Positions 7,453 through 15,180 of a stretch of DNA of 33,904 nt are shown here, piece after piece. The position numbers and the translations under genes were made by a program. The stretch is from Caldiserica bacterium UBA646 (GTDB taxonomy: Bacteria > Caldisericota > Caldisericia > Caldisericales > Caldisericaceae), in assembly GCA_002299965.1 (NCBI GenBank), contig DBOM01000039.1, positions 1 through 33,904 of the forward strand, given 5' to 3'. The notes beneath the pieces are model-generated. The model searched no databases, had not been told where the DNA came from, and saw nothing but the letters and a program-made list of their open reading frames with translations. Position 1 is the stretch's first letter. Each line of letters begins with the position of its first letter.

Positions 7453-8624
7453 TCTATGATGATCTCTTTTGCAAAACTTTTTCCATTTAGATGTCTTAAT
7501 CTAAAGATTTCTGTGATTGTATCTGCTAAATCGGAAAATGAGCTTCTTAACCCAAGATTGTAATTTTTTTTAATTTTTTGTCCGTACGCTATAATGGGAA
7601 CGAATTCTCTTGTGTGGTCTGTGTGTCCTTTAAACGTTGGATCACACCCATGATCCGCTGTAATGAATAAAACATCTGTTTCTTTCATGTTGCTTAAAAT
7701 ATCAGGCAAGGCATTGTCAAAATCTTTTAGGCCCTTTCCATATGCGACATAGTTTCTTCTATGGCCCCAATGCGAATCAAATTCTACAAGATTTGTGTAG
7801 AGAAGTCCGCTAAAATCCTTTTTTATAAATTCGATCGTTTTTGCAATTCCATTTGCATTATTGTCTGTATGGATACTTTTGGTAAGGCCTATTCCTGCGA
7901 ATAAATCATGTATTTTGCCTATTCCTACTACTTCTTTGCCGCTTTCTTTTAATAAATCCATTGCGGTTGTGCCGGTTGGTTTTAATGAATAATCTTTTCT
8001 TTCCGATGTTCTTATAAATCCTTTTTCTAAGTCTCCTATAAATGGCCTTGCAATGACGCGTGCTACGGCATGGTTGTTTACAAGTACTTGTTTCCTTGCA
8101 ATTTCGCACATTTTATACAGTTCCTCAAGTGGAATCACATCTTTGTGTGCGGCGATTTGGAAAACAGAATCAGCTGATGTGTAGACAATGGGGTACTTTG
8201 TTCTAACATGTTCTTTGTAGAATTCTTTAATAATCTCTGTACCTGATGCCGGTTTGTTGCCTAGGATTTCTTTGACCCCTGTGAGTTTTTTAAATTTTTC
8301 TATTAGCTCATTCGGGAAGCCGTTTGGGTATGTTGGAAAAGGTTCTTTTAATGTAACTCCCATCATTTCCCAGTGGCCACTTATTGAGTCTTTTCCTTTT
8401 GATTGCTCCTTCATTTTGCCGTATGATGCAATATAATCTCCTTTTTCTCCCAAAAGAAGTCCTCTCAACCCAAGTTTTTCCATGTTAGGAAGTTTTAATC
8501 CAGGGTTGTATTGCAAAGTGTGAAGAAGCGTATTGGCTCCCCAGTCACCATACTGAGCAGCATCTTCTGCTTCACCCACTCCTACGCTGTCTATGACAAT
8601 GACAATTGTTCTTTTTATGTTCAT
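7449..8624 (-). CDS. deoB: phosphopentomutase
   Basis: The 391-residue product belongs to the alkaline phosphatase-like metalloenzymes and interconverts ribose/deoxyribose 1- and 5-phosphate in nucleoside salvage. Metal-binding motifs are visible at the N-terminus (VIDSVGVGEAED, near residues 10-21) and C-terminus (TADHGCDPTFKGHTDHTRE). The nucleophile loop reads GKDSISGHWE (77-86), with serines where DeoB usually shows threonine. The ATG at 8622-8624 is chosen because AAGGAG lies ten bases upstream; a TTG at 8648 would put that site inside the gene. It heads the operon with recG and rsmD and has its own strong promoter. No other nucleoside-catabolism gene is nearby. Confidence 0.94.
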   Translation of the reverse strand: MNIKRTIVIVIDSVGVGEAEDAAQYGDWGANTLLHTLQYNPGLKLPNMEKLGLRGLLLGEKGDYIASYGKMKEQSKGKDSISGHWEMMGVTLKEPFPTYPNGFPNELIEKFKKLTGVKEILGNKPASGTEIIKEFYKEHVRTKYPIVYTSADSVFQIAAHKDVIPLEELYKMCEIARKQVLVNNHAVARVIARPFIGDLEKGFIRTSERKDYSLKPTGTTAMDLLKESGKEVVGIGKIHDLFAGIGLTKSIHTDNNANGIAKTIEFIKKDFSGLLYTNLVEFDSHWGHRRNYVAYGKGLKDFDNALPDILSNMKETDVLFITADHGCDPTFKGHTDHTREFVPIIAYGQKIKKNYNLGLRSSFSDLADTITEIFRLRHLNGKSFAKEIIIE

Positions 8625-8648
8625 CTTTTCAAATCTCCTTCTTCTCAA

Positions 8649-8676
8649 ATTATAATCTATAAGAGTGGTTCGTCAA
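8649..8676 (-). promoter_or_regulatory. promoter of the deoB-recG-rsmD operon
   Basis: TTGACG (8671-8676) and TATAAT (8649-8654) are 16 bases apart on the minus strand. The transcript would begin near 8642 with a leader of about 18 bases containing the AAGGAG site. Confidence 0.7.
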
Positions 8677-8776
8677 GTAAAAACCTATTTATATAACAAA
8701 AAGGTTGAATATTTAGTGCCTCTATTTGCCTCTTATTATGTATACGATTTTTACTGTTTTTTAATTTCAGTTTTAC

Positions 8777-10426
8777 TTATTTTAGCATGGGCATTTTTAT
8801 ATTGTTTTTCTTGGCAAAGTTTTTTGCAATATCATATTCTGCATCAGCATGGCGTACTATACCTAATCCGGGATCTGCAGTGAGAACCCGTTCAAGCCTC
8901 TTTGCTGCATTTTCTGTTCCATCAGCCACAATAACCATCCCAGCATGCAGTGAGTAACCGATGCCTACTCCTCCGCCGTGATGGAATGATACCCAGGTTG
9001 CACCGTTAGCGACATTTAACATAGCATTTAATACAGGCCAATCACCAATTGCTTCTGAGCCATCTTTCATTTGTTCTGTTTCTCTGTTGGGAGATGCAAC
9101 AGAACCTGTATCGTGATGGTCTCTTCCTATGACAATTGGTGCCTTAATTTTTCCTTGTCTTACGAGATCATTTATGATTAAAGCAAATTTTGCTCTTTCT
9201 CCATACCCAAGCCAGCAAATTCGTGAGGGAAGCCCCTGGAATTTCACTTTTTTCTGAGCAAGCTCTATCCAGTTTACCAGATGCTTGTCATATGAAAATT
9301 CTTTTTTAACTACTTCGTCCGTCACCCTTATATCTTCCGGATCTCCTGAAAGTGCAACCCAGCGGAATGGCCCTTTCCCTTCAGAGAAAAGATCTCTTAT
9401 ATATTCTGGCACGTACCCTGGGATTTCAAAGGCATCTTTATATCCATGCGCTTTGGTTTGTCCCCTTATATTATTGCCATAAACAAAGGTGGTGACTCCT
9501 TTTCTCTTGTATTGTACCATTGCTTCAATCTGTTGTACCATTGCATCAAGTGAATGTTTTTTGTATTCTTCCGGATTTTCTTTTTTTAGTTTTCGTGCAT
9601 CTTCGAGCGACATACCGTTTGGTATGTAGGCCATCGGATCATGTGCCGGTGTCTGGTCTGTGACGATATCTGGCATTATACCACGCTTGAGAAGCTCTGG
9701 AAATATATCCGCAGCATTTCCAAGCAAACCTATGGATAGCGGTATTTTTTTGTTCTTTGCTTCTTCTACCATTTTTAATGCTTCATCGAGGTTATCTGTC
9801 CATTTGTCCAGATATTTTGTTTCAAGCCGTCTTTTTATTCGCTGGGGGTCGACTTCGACAACTAATGCAACTCCGTGAAGCATTGTCACGGCAAGTGGCT
9901 GTGCTCCTCCCATTCCACCTAGTCCAGCTGTAAGGAGAAATTTTCCTTTTAAATCATCGGTTCCAAAGGCTTTTTTTGCAGCGGCTGCATATGTTTCGTA
10001 ATCTCCTTGCAGGATTCCTTGTGTTCCAATATAGATCCAGCTTCCTGCAGTCATTTGGCCGTACATTGTGAGCCCCATATCTTCGAGCTTGTGGAAATAA
10101 TCCCAGTTTGCCCAGTGAGGGACAATTACAGAGTTGGAAATAATGACTCTTGGCGCGTCATTATGTGTCCTGAAAATTGCTACCGGTTTGCCTGACTGCA
10201 CAACAAGTGTTTCGTCGTTTTCTAACTCCTGTAATGATTGAACGATTGCATCAAAAGATTCCCAGTTTCTTGCAGCTTTTCCTGATCCTCCGTATACAAT
10301 TAGATGCTCCGGGTCTTCTGCTACCTCAGGGTCGAGATTATTCATAAGCATTCTCATTGCTGCTTCTTGTCCCCATCCCTTGCAGTGCAAGGTGGTTCCT
10401 CTTGGTGCTTTAATTATTCTACTCAT
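8777..10426 (-). CDS. hutU: urocanate hydratase
   Basis: The 549-residue protein is full length for urocanase, which converts urocanate to imidazolonepropionate in histidine breakdown using tightly bound NAD+ as electrophile. Seen in sequence: the NAD-binding glycine-rich segment GLGGMGGAQP (about 168-177), YGNNIRGQ (316-323) and the signature FQGLPSRICWLGYGER with active-site Cys404. The ATG at 10424-10426 follows GGGGAGG by about eight bases; a start at 10459 would be upstream of that site. No hutH, hutI, hutG or ftcD lies in the window, so the rest of the pathway must be elsewhere or incomplete. It is transcribed alone, between the deoB operon and divergent rmuC. Confidence 0.97.
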   Translation of the reverse strand: MSRIIKAPRGTTLHCKGWGQEAAMRMLMNNLDPEVAEDPEHLIVYGGSGKAARNWESFDAIVQSLQELENDETLVVQSGKPVAIFRTHNDAPRVIISNSVIVPHWANWDYFHKLEDMGLTMYGQMTAGSWIYIGTQGILQGDYETYAAAAKKAFGTDDLKGKFLLTAGLGGMGGAQPLAVTMLHGVALVVEVDPQRIKRRLETKYLDKWTDNLDEALKMVEEAKNKKIPLSIGLLGNAADIFPELLKRGIMPDIVTDQTPAHDPMAYIPNGMSLEDARKLKKENPEEYKKHSLDAMVQQIEAMVQYKRKGVTTFVYGNNIRGQTKAHGYKDAFEIPGYVPEYIRDLFSEGKGPFRWVALSGDPEDIRVTDEVVKKEFSYDKHLVNWIELAQKKVKFQGLPSRICWLGYGERAKFALIINDLVRQGKIKAPIVIGRDHHDTGSVASPNRETEQMKDGSEAIGDWPVLNAMLNVANGATWVSFHHGGGVGIGYSLHAGMVIVADGTENAAKRLERVLTADPGLGIVRHADAEYDIAKNFAKKNNIKMPMLK

Positions 10427-10573
10427 ATTTTGTACCTCCCCTTTCATTCTACTATACAATTTGATTTAGACAATATTTTTGTGGGATTATTTGTAGAAAA
10501 TAAAATGTTTTAAAGAAAAAAATGGTAAAATAATTGTAAATATATTTGTGATTGGGTATAATTTTTTGAGTGA

Positions 10574-10601
10574 TTGGTTTAAAATCAAAATAGGATATAA
10601 T
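10574..10601 (+). promoter_or_regulatory. promoter for rmuC
   Basis: TTGGTT (10574-10579), a 16-base spacer and a perfect TATAAT (10596-10601) precede rmuC. The -35 is weak (three of six), the -10 perfect. The predicted start near 10608 leaves a leader of about 40 bases with GGGAGGAGG. Confidence 0.5.
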
Positions 10602-10647
10602 GAAAAATGGTTGAAGCGTAAACATAAGGGAGGAGGTGTTATCTGAT

Positions 10648-11700
10648 ATGGTTTTATCGGGGTTAGAAATATATATATTAGCAGCATTGCTGGTACTCAT
10701 AATTTTAGTTTTAATTCTGCTTGCGAGGAACCGTTCTACTGATTTACCGGCGAAGCTTGATTCATCGATTAAAAGTCAATTTCTCACTTTTCAAACTGAC
10801 ATCCACAAAGAGCTGGGTATGGCGCGGGAGGCGGTAACAAATTCAAACAACCTTATTTCGGAGCATACTATAAAGACAATTGATACGATCAGGGATATGG
10901 GTACTACTATGCATAAACTTATTCAGCAACAGGAAGAGGCACAAAGATTAGGCCAATCTCTTAAGGATATTCTTCAAGCTCCTAAACTTAGAGGCAATTA
11001 TGGGGAGGTTATACTGGAAGAAATGCTTGACAGAGTTCTTCCGAAAGGCATCTGGGAAAGGCAATACTTAATTGATGGCAGAGAGCAGGTAGATGCTATT
11101 GTCAAAATTAAGGACATAATAATCCCTATTGATGCAAAATTTCCGAGAGATGATTATTTGAAGTATCTTGAAGCACAAACTAAAGAAGAAAAAGCAGTGC
11201 ATTGGAAGAATTATGAGAATGCCGTGAAAATACAAATTAAAAGCATTAAAAATAAGTATGTGAAACCAGAAAAAGGAACTTCTGATTTTGCTCTTATGTT
11301 TATTCCTTCTGAAGCAATTTATTATGAAACAATAGCACAGAAAAATTATTTAGATCAGCCCTCAACGATATATGAATACGCTCAGGAAAACAAAGTTATT
11401 CCCGTTAGCCCCAATACATTTTATGCTTTTTTGCAAGTAATAGTTATTGGTATCCATAATTTGGAGGTTGTTAAGGGAGCAAAGCAATTACAGGACAGAC
11501 TTGCATCTCTTAGTAAATCTTTTGAGCAATTTTACAAAAAATATGAAGAGATTGGGAAGCAAATTGATAAAGCTTTATCAGCTTACCGCACAGGAAGCAA
11601 TCATATCGAACGTTATAAACGACAGCTTGACAGTACACTTGGGTTGGAAAAACCAGAGGAAGATGTTGATTTGCCAGTAGAAAATTCAATTGACGAATAG
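10648..11700 (+). CDS. rmuC: RmuC family DNA recombination protein
   Basis: The 350-residue protein has an N-terminal membrane anchor (about residues 6-26), a helical coiled-coil stretch (about 45-110) and a RmuC domain with PKLRGNYGEVILEEML (112-127) and PIDAKFP (160-166). RmuC proteins limit rearrangements between inverted repeats and carry a restriction-nuclease-like fold; the biochemical activity is poorly defined. The ATG at 10648 lies nine bases after a strong GGAGGAGGTG site; the GTG at 10636 lies within that site. The CHAT-like gene follows after 33 bases and is probably co-transcribed. Confidence 0.93.
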   Translation: MVLSGLEIYILAALLVLIILVLILLARNRSTDLPAKLDSSIKSQFLTFQTDIHKELGMAREAVTNSNNLISEHTIKTIDTIRDMGTTMHKLIQQQEEAQRLGQSLKDILQAPKLRGNYGEVILEEMLDRVLPKGIWERQYLIDGREQVDAIVKIKDIIIPIDAKFPRDDYLKYLEAQTKEEKAVHWKNYENAVKIQIKSIKNKYVKPEKGTSDFALMFIPSEAIYYETIAQKNYLDQPSTIYEYAQENKVIPVSPNTFYAFLQVIVIGIHNLEVVKGAKQLQDRLASLSKSFEQFYKKYEEIGKQIDKALSAYRTGSNHIERYKRQLDSTLGLEKPEEDVDLPVENSIDE

Positions 11701-11733
11701 ATTGAGGATTGTTTTATGCGAGGAGGTGGCTTC

Positions 11734-12282
11734 ATGGCATTAAACAAAAAAGTGCTAATTTTGGAATGTATTCCGCTAAAAGATGCTAGGAATGAGGGCG
11801 TGATATTAGACGAGTTTATGCAATTAATATATGAGGATAAGGTAGATCTTGAAAGAATAAAATCAAAAAATGATTTAATTGAAAGGTTAAAGAACAATAA
11901 ATATAAATATATTCATATTTCTAGCCATGGGGAGTGTGATGAATACGGAGAGTGTTATCTGGAAACTCCACATGGGCTTATAACTCCAGATGAATTTGAC
12001 GAGACAAGTGGTTTTAAAGATAGAATATGTTTTATCTCAGCATGTTCTTTAGGGAAAAAAGGTTTTGCAGAGACTTTTTGGGCAAACGCAAAACCAGATA
12101 TTCTTATTGCGCCTCAACGAGAAATAACTTATATAGATGCAGCAACCTTCTGGATTTTACTTTATTACAACCACTTTTATTTGAAAAAGACATTATCTGC
12201 AAGTTATAAAATTGCAAGAGAATCCGTAAAAAGTAGCGGAGCAATGCAATATTGGTATGAAGAGGGTTATGGTGATTATTAA
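11734..12282 (+). CDS. small stand-alone CHAT/caspase-like protease candidate
   Basis: The 182-residue protein shows the two clan CD hallmarks: a hydrophobic strand ending in HISSHG (His65-Gly66) and a second strand ending in ISACSLG (Cys104). The intervening span, the following FAETFWANAKPDILIAP strand and the helix DAATFWILLYYNHFYLKKTL match the CHAT layout seen in separase/caspase relatives. No TPR, transmembrane or other fused domain is present, so it is close to the minimum catalytic unit. The ATG at 11734 is chosen because AGGAGG lies seven bases upstream; an upstream ATG at 11716 would contain that site. It follows rmuC by 33 bases and precedes an FKBP gene. Substrate and role are unknown. 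Confidence 0.75.
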   Translation: MALNKKVLILECIPLKDARNEGVILDEFMQLIYEDKVDLERIKSKNDLIERLKNNKYKYIHISSHGECDEYGECYLETPHGLITPDEFDETSGFKDRICFISACSLGKKGFAETFWANAKPDILIAPQREITYIDAATFWILLYYNHFYLKKTLSASYKIARESVKSSGAMQYWYEEGYGDY

Positions 12283-12343
12283 TAATGCGTGTATAATAAG
12301 TCTAATATTTTTTAAATGATAGATAGAATGAAAGGAGGAATTA

Positions 12344-12772
12344 ATGTCGCAAGTAAAAACTGGAGATACTGTTAAAGTTCATTACACGGGGAAGTTTGCG
12401 GATGGTACGACATTTGATACATCAATTAATAAAGTGCCATTACAATTTTCAATAGGAAAGGGTATGGTAATTCCCGGATTTGAGCAAGCGGTGATAGGGA
12501 TGAGTATTGGCGAGTCAAAAAGTGTTGAAATTCCCGCAAGTGAGGCCTATGGTCTTTATCATAAGGATCTAATCATCGAGATAAAAAAAGATGATATACC
12601 TGAAAAGTTAAACCCTGCAATTGACCAGCAATTGGAACTAATCGGCAGCAATGGGCAGAAATTTATAGGCAGAGTAACCAATGTTTCCGAACTGACTGTA
12701 ACATTGGATGCCAATCATTTTTTAGCTGGTAAAGATTTGTTTTTTGATATTCAACTTGTTGAGATTGTTTGA
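12344..12772 (+). CDS. FKBP-type peptidyl-prolyl isomerase, SlyD-like
   Basis: The 142-residue protein has the SlyD arrangement: FKBP halves at about residues 5-70 and 123-142, with an insert-in-flap chaperone domain between them. Signatures include VHYTGKFADGTTFDTS (12-27), the GKGMVIPGFEQAVIGM active-site stretch (38-53) and DANHFLAGKDL (122-132). It lacks a signal peptide and lacks the histidine/cysteine-rich metal-binding tail of E. coli SlyD, so it is a cytosolic folding helper of the short type. AAAGGAGG lies a few bases upstream of the ATG. A TATAAT at 12292-12297 may give it its own promoter. Confidence 0.94.
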   Translation: MSQVKTGDTVKVHYTGKFADGTTFDTSINKVPLQFSIGKGMVIPGFEQAVIGMSIGESKSVEIPASEAYGLYHKDLIIEIKKDDIPEKLNPAIDQQLELIGSNGQKFIGRVTNVSELTVTLDANHFLAGKDLFFDIQLVEIV

Positions 12773-12850
12773 TTAAGTATTGTGATAGAGGTTTTCGATT
12801 TGTGGATATAATGTTTGCTAATCTCACATAGTAGATTGCTATTGTTTGAT

Positions 12851-13732
12851 ATGGATAAGCAGAAGCAGGCTTATACTAATACAATAATTGCTGTGTTATT
12901 ATGGTCAACTGTTGCCTCTGCTTTTAAAATTTCGTTGCATTATTTAGATTTTCTTCAACTGCTTTTTTATGCTTCTATTGTTTCAATAATGTTTCTTTTT
13001 GCTACTTTGTTGATTCAAAATAAATTATATTTACTTAAAAGTTATTCACAGAAAGATTATTTATATTCCGCATTGCTCGGATTTTTTAATCCTTTTTTGT
13101 ATTACATTATTTTATTTAAGGCTTATTCTTTGCTTCCTGCGCAAGAAGCGCAGCCATTGAATTATACCTGGCCAATAATGCTTGTTTTATTATCAATCCC
13201 TTTGCTTGGGCAAAAGGTAAGACTTAAAAGTTTTTTTGCTATTGGTATCAGTTTTCTCGGTGTTCTTACGATTTCTACACAAGGAAATATTTTAGGGTTC
13301 AGGTTTACCAATTTTGGTGGCGCATTACTGGCTTTGGGTAGTGCGGTAATTTGGGCTTTATTCTGGATTTATAATACACGCGATAGGCGTGATGATATTG
13401 CTAAGTTGTTGCTCAATTTTATCTTTGGCTTTATTTATTTACTTATTGTATTGTTGTTTTTTTCTAAAATAACTATACCCGACATCAAAGGACTTCTGGG
13501 AGCAACCTATGTTGGTTTGTTTGAAATGGGAATTACTTTTGTGCTATGGTCGAAAGCATTAAAATTATCTAAAACAACTGCGAAAATTAGCAATTTTATC
13601 TATTTGGTCCCCTTTCTCTCTTTAATAGCGATTCATTTTTTTGTTGGTGAAACAATATTATTTTCAACAATAATCGGATTAATTTTCATTATCATTGGTA
13701 TAGTTTTGCAGCAACATAGAAGTCTGGCTTAA
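12851..13732 (+). CDS. EamA/DMT family transporter
   Basis: The product of about 293 residues is highly hydrophobic with ten predicted helices in two EamA repeats; the first repeat begins NTIIAVLLWSTVASAFK and the second contains GGALLALGSAVIWALFWIYNTR. It differs clearly from the EamA protein at 2107-2985. The start is uncertain: the ATG at 12851 gives a usual length but has no ribosome binding site, and an in-frame TTG at 12815 lies almost on a TATAAT (12807-12812). The transported substrate is unknown. Confidence 0.88.
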   Translation: MDKQKQAYTNTIIAVLLWSTVASAFKISLHYLDFLQLLFYASIVSIMFLFATLLIQNKLYLLKSYSQKDYLYSALLGFFNPFLYYIILFKAYSLLPAQEAQPLNYTWPIMLVLLSIPLLGQKVRLKSFFAIGISFLGVLTISTQGNILGFRFTNFGGALLALGSAVIWALFWIYNTRDRRDDIAKLLLNFIFGFIYLLIVLLFFSKITIPDIKGLLGATYVGLFEMGITFVLWSKALKLSKTTAKISNFIYLVPFLSLIAIHFFVGETILFSTIIGLIFIIIGIVLQQHRSLA

Positions 13733-13774
13733 TTTAATTTTTGTGTCTATCTTAGGAATTAAGGAGAAGCTTTA

Positions 13775-13803
13775 TTGACTTCGAAAACTATTTAGTGTAG
13801 ACT
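13775..13803 (+). promoter_or_regulatory. candidate upstream promoter in the 13733-13996 gap
   Basis: TTGACT (13775-13780), a 17-base spacer and TAGACT (13798-13803). The -10 matches four of six positions. It may be a first promoter for the small membrane protein unit or drive a short leader RNA. Confidence 0.4.
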
Positions 13804-13849
13804 GAAAAGCTTGGAAGTCGATAAAAATTTTAGAGGTAGGTGCAGATGT

Positions 13850-13867
13850 ATAGATTTTTAAATCTAT
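13850..13867. repeat. 18-base inverted repeat between two candidate promoters
   Basis: ATAGATTT-TT-AAATCTAT is a perfect inverted repeat with eight-base arms. It lies between the candidate promoters at 13775 and 13901 and could be an operator or an RNA hairpin. No protein gene was found in 13733-13996. Confidence 0.45.
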
Positions 13868-13900
13868 GAGCAATAAAGAGGAAAGGAGTTTAAAAATATA

Positions 13901-13928
13901 TTGACTTTGTTAAAAGGGAGTATATATT
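13901..13928 (+). promoter_or_regulatory. promoter for the small membrane protein / YbjQ unit
   Basis: TTGACT (13901-13906), a 16-base spacer and TATATT (13923-13928), five of six matches in each box. The transcript would start near 13935, about 60 bases ahead of the ATG at 13997. Confidence 0.55.
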
Positions 13929-13996
13929 CAACAGCGATAAGGATATTCAGTTATGCATTGTTTAATCAAACAAGATATAGGAGGTATTAATTTGAT

Positions 13997-14209
13997 ATGA
14001 AACAAACGCTTAAGCCATTTTATAATTTTATAATTGCGATTTCATATGCAATTACCATCATTGGTTCTATTACGCTGGCGCTTTATTTACTCTCTCTTGA
14101 GCAAAAAGGTGCTATTGAAATAATTGCGATAATAGCCTTTTTTGCCCTGGCTTTATTTACTGTACTGCAAGGTATTCGTTTTATAAAAATGAAAATGAAG
14201 CATAAGTAG
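13997..14209 (+). CDS. small two-helix membrane protein, unknown function
   Basis: The 70-residue protein has two hydrophobic segments (about residues 10-33 and 40-62) joined by a short polar turn and ends in a lysine-rich tail, which suggests both ends face the cytosol. I recognise no family. AGGAGGT lies about eleven bases before the ATG, and a promoter with good boxes lies upstream. The membrane-anchored YbjQ protein follows 39 bases later on the same strand, so the two may work together. Confidence 0.7.
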   Translation: MKQTLKPFYNFIIAISYAITIIGSITLALYLLSLEQKGAIEIIAIIAFFALALFTVLQGIRFIKMKMKHK

Positions 14210-14248
14210 AAAGGTTTCAATAAATCTTACGTGTTTGGGGAGGATGTT

Positions 14249-14809
14249 ATGAAAGCAATTAGATTGGTTGGTTCGTTAGCTTTTGTAGTTGGTCTTTTCA
14301 CTGCAATTTTTATTGGTGTACCGTGGTATGTTTATCATGAGCCTATTTTGCCATGGTGGCTTAAAATTGCTATGTATTGTTTATTTGGTGGTATCTTGCT
14401 GGTTTTATTAACGTTAAGTATTGAGCAGAAAAAGGAACAAGCTTTTGAAAAGGGGCTCTCTTATGAAGAGCTGCGTGCGGAAATATTATTTCAGAGTTCT
14501 AGCGAAATTCCTGGGCGAAAAATTAAAGAAGTTTTAGGTATGGTTCAAGGACATACCATCTATGCTATCTGGATTGGAAGAGACCTTTCAGCTATTGCTC
14601 GATTAGTTCTTGGTGGTGAATTGATCGAGTATACGGAAATGATGGGAAAGGCTCGTTCAGTAGCTATTGCACGGATGATGGCTCAGGCAAAGGAATTAGG
14701 TGCTGACGCTATTATTAATGTACGTTTCGTGACTACCAGTGTAATTGGTAGTGCTGCCGAACTTTTGGCTTATGGAACTGCAGTTAAACTTAGTGAGCCT
14801 AAATCTTAA
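14249..14809 (+). CDS. membrane-anchored YbjQ/UPF0145 domain protein
   Basis: The 186-residue protein starts with two hydrophobic helices (about residues 3-25 and 36-58), then a charged linker. The C-terminal 100 residues form a YbjQ domain: SEIPGRKIKEVLGMVQGHT, the ARMMAQAKELGADAIINVRF segment and the terminal LLAYGTAVKL strand. YbjQ proteins are small oligomers of undefined function, usually soluble and about 105 residues, so the membrane anchor is a notable addition. The ATG at 14249 follows GGGGAGG; the GTG at 14231 would place that site inside the gene. It is probably co-transcribed with the two-helix protein upstream. Confidence 0.85.
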   Translation: MKAIRLVGSLAFVVGLFTAIFIGVPWYVYHEPILPWWLKIAMYCLFGGILLVLLTLSIEQKKEQAFEKGLSYEELRAEILFQSSSEIPGRKIKEVLGMVQGHTIYAIWIGRDLSAIARLVLGGELIEYTEMMGKARSVAIARMMAQAKELGADAIINVRFVTTSVIGSAAELLAYGTAVKLSEPKS

Positions 14810-14890
14810 TAGATAAAATTGTAAAAGCGCGAAAGATTTTGTAGTATTGAGCAGGAACAGTTAACAGGCAATAATTCTTTGTGCAGGTTT

Positions 14891-15112
14891 CTATTCGGCT
14901 TTTAGAATGCCTATTAAAGCTTCGGAAAGTCCTGCCTCTTTGATTTCTTTTTCTGTTTTATTTATATTGTATGGTATTCACTTAATTTTTGCTTGTTCTG
15001 TAGTAGTAGCTACAATATCGCCAGCAAATAATACTATATCATGCGGGGGTTGAAGTACTGATTTTAGTGCTTCAAAATTTGCATGTACATCGGAAATGAC
15101 TAGTATCTTCAT
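14891..15112 (-). pseudogene. decayed calcineurin-like metallophosphoesterase
   Basis: An ATG at 15110-15112 with AAGGAG six bases upstream opens a frame beginning MKILVISDVHANFEALKSVL and continuing to FAGDIV, which are the first two metal-binding motifs (DxH and GD) of the YfcE-type phosphoesterases. The frame stops at TGA (14978-14980) after 44 codons, then continues open in the same frame for 28 more codons to TAG at 14891. The later GNHE, H and GHxH motifs are missing, so an internal deletion plus a stop codon is the simplest reading. The intact start and ribosome binding site suggest the decay is fairly recent. Confidence 0.7.
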
Positions 15113-15180
15113 CTTTTTCTCCTTGATTATTTCCTTAAAATATTGTAATATGAATTTAAAAAAAGGAAAAGGGAGGAACT

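Noticed and set aside
8682..8706. Possible terminator after hutU (AACCT...AGGTT followed by T run on the minus strand)
   Set aside because: The stem has only five pairs with two GC pairs and a 15-base loop; too weak to call.
12292..12297. TATAAT as a separate promoter for the FKBP gene
   Set aside because: There is no credible -35 or extended -10; kept only as a remark under the gene.
13901..13987. 28-codon frame starting at TTG before the two-helix protein
   Set aside because: The start codon lies on the -35 of a good promoter and its AAAGGAG site is too far away.
15123..15149. Promoter for the molybdenum hydroxylase operon (TTGATT with TGTAAT)
   Set aside because: The spacing is 15 bases and both boxes are poor; it overlaps the ribosome binding site region of the pseudogene.
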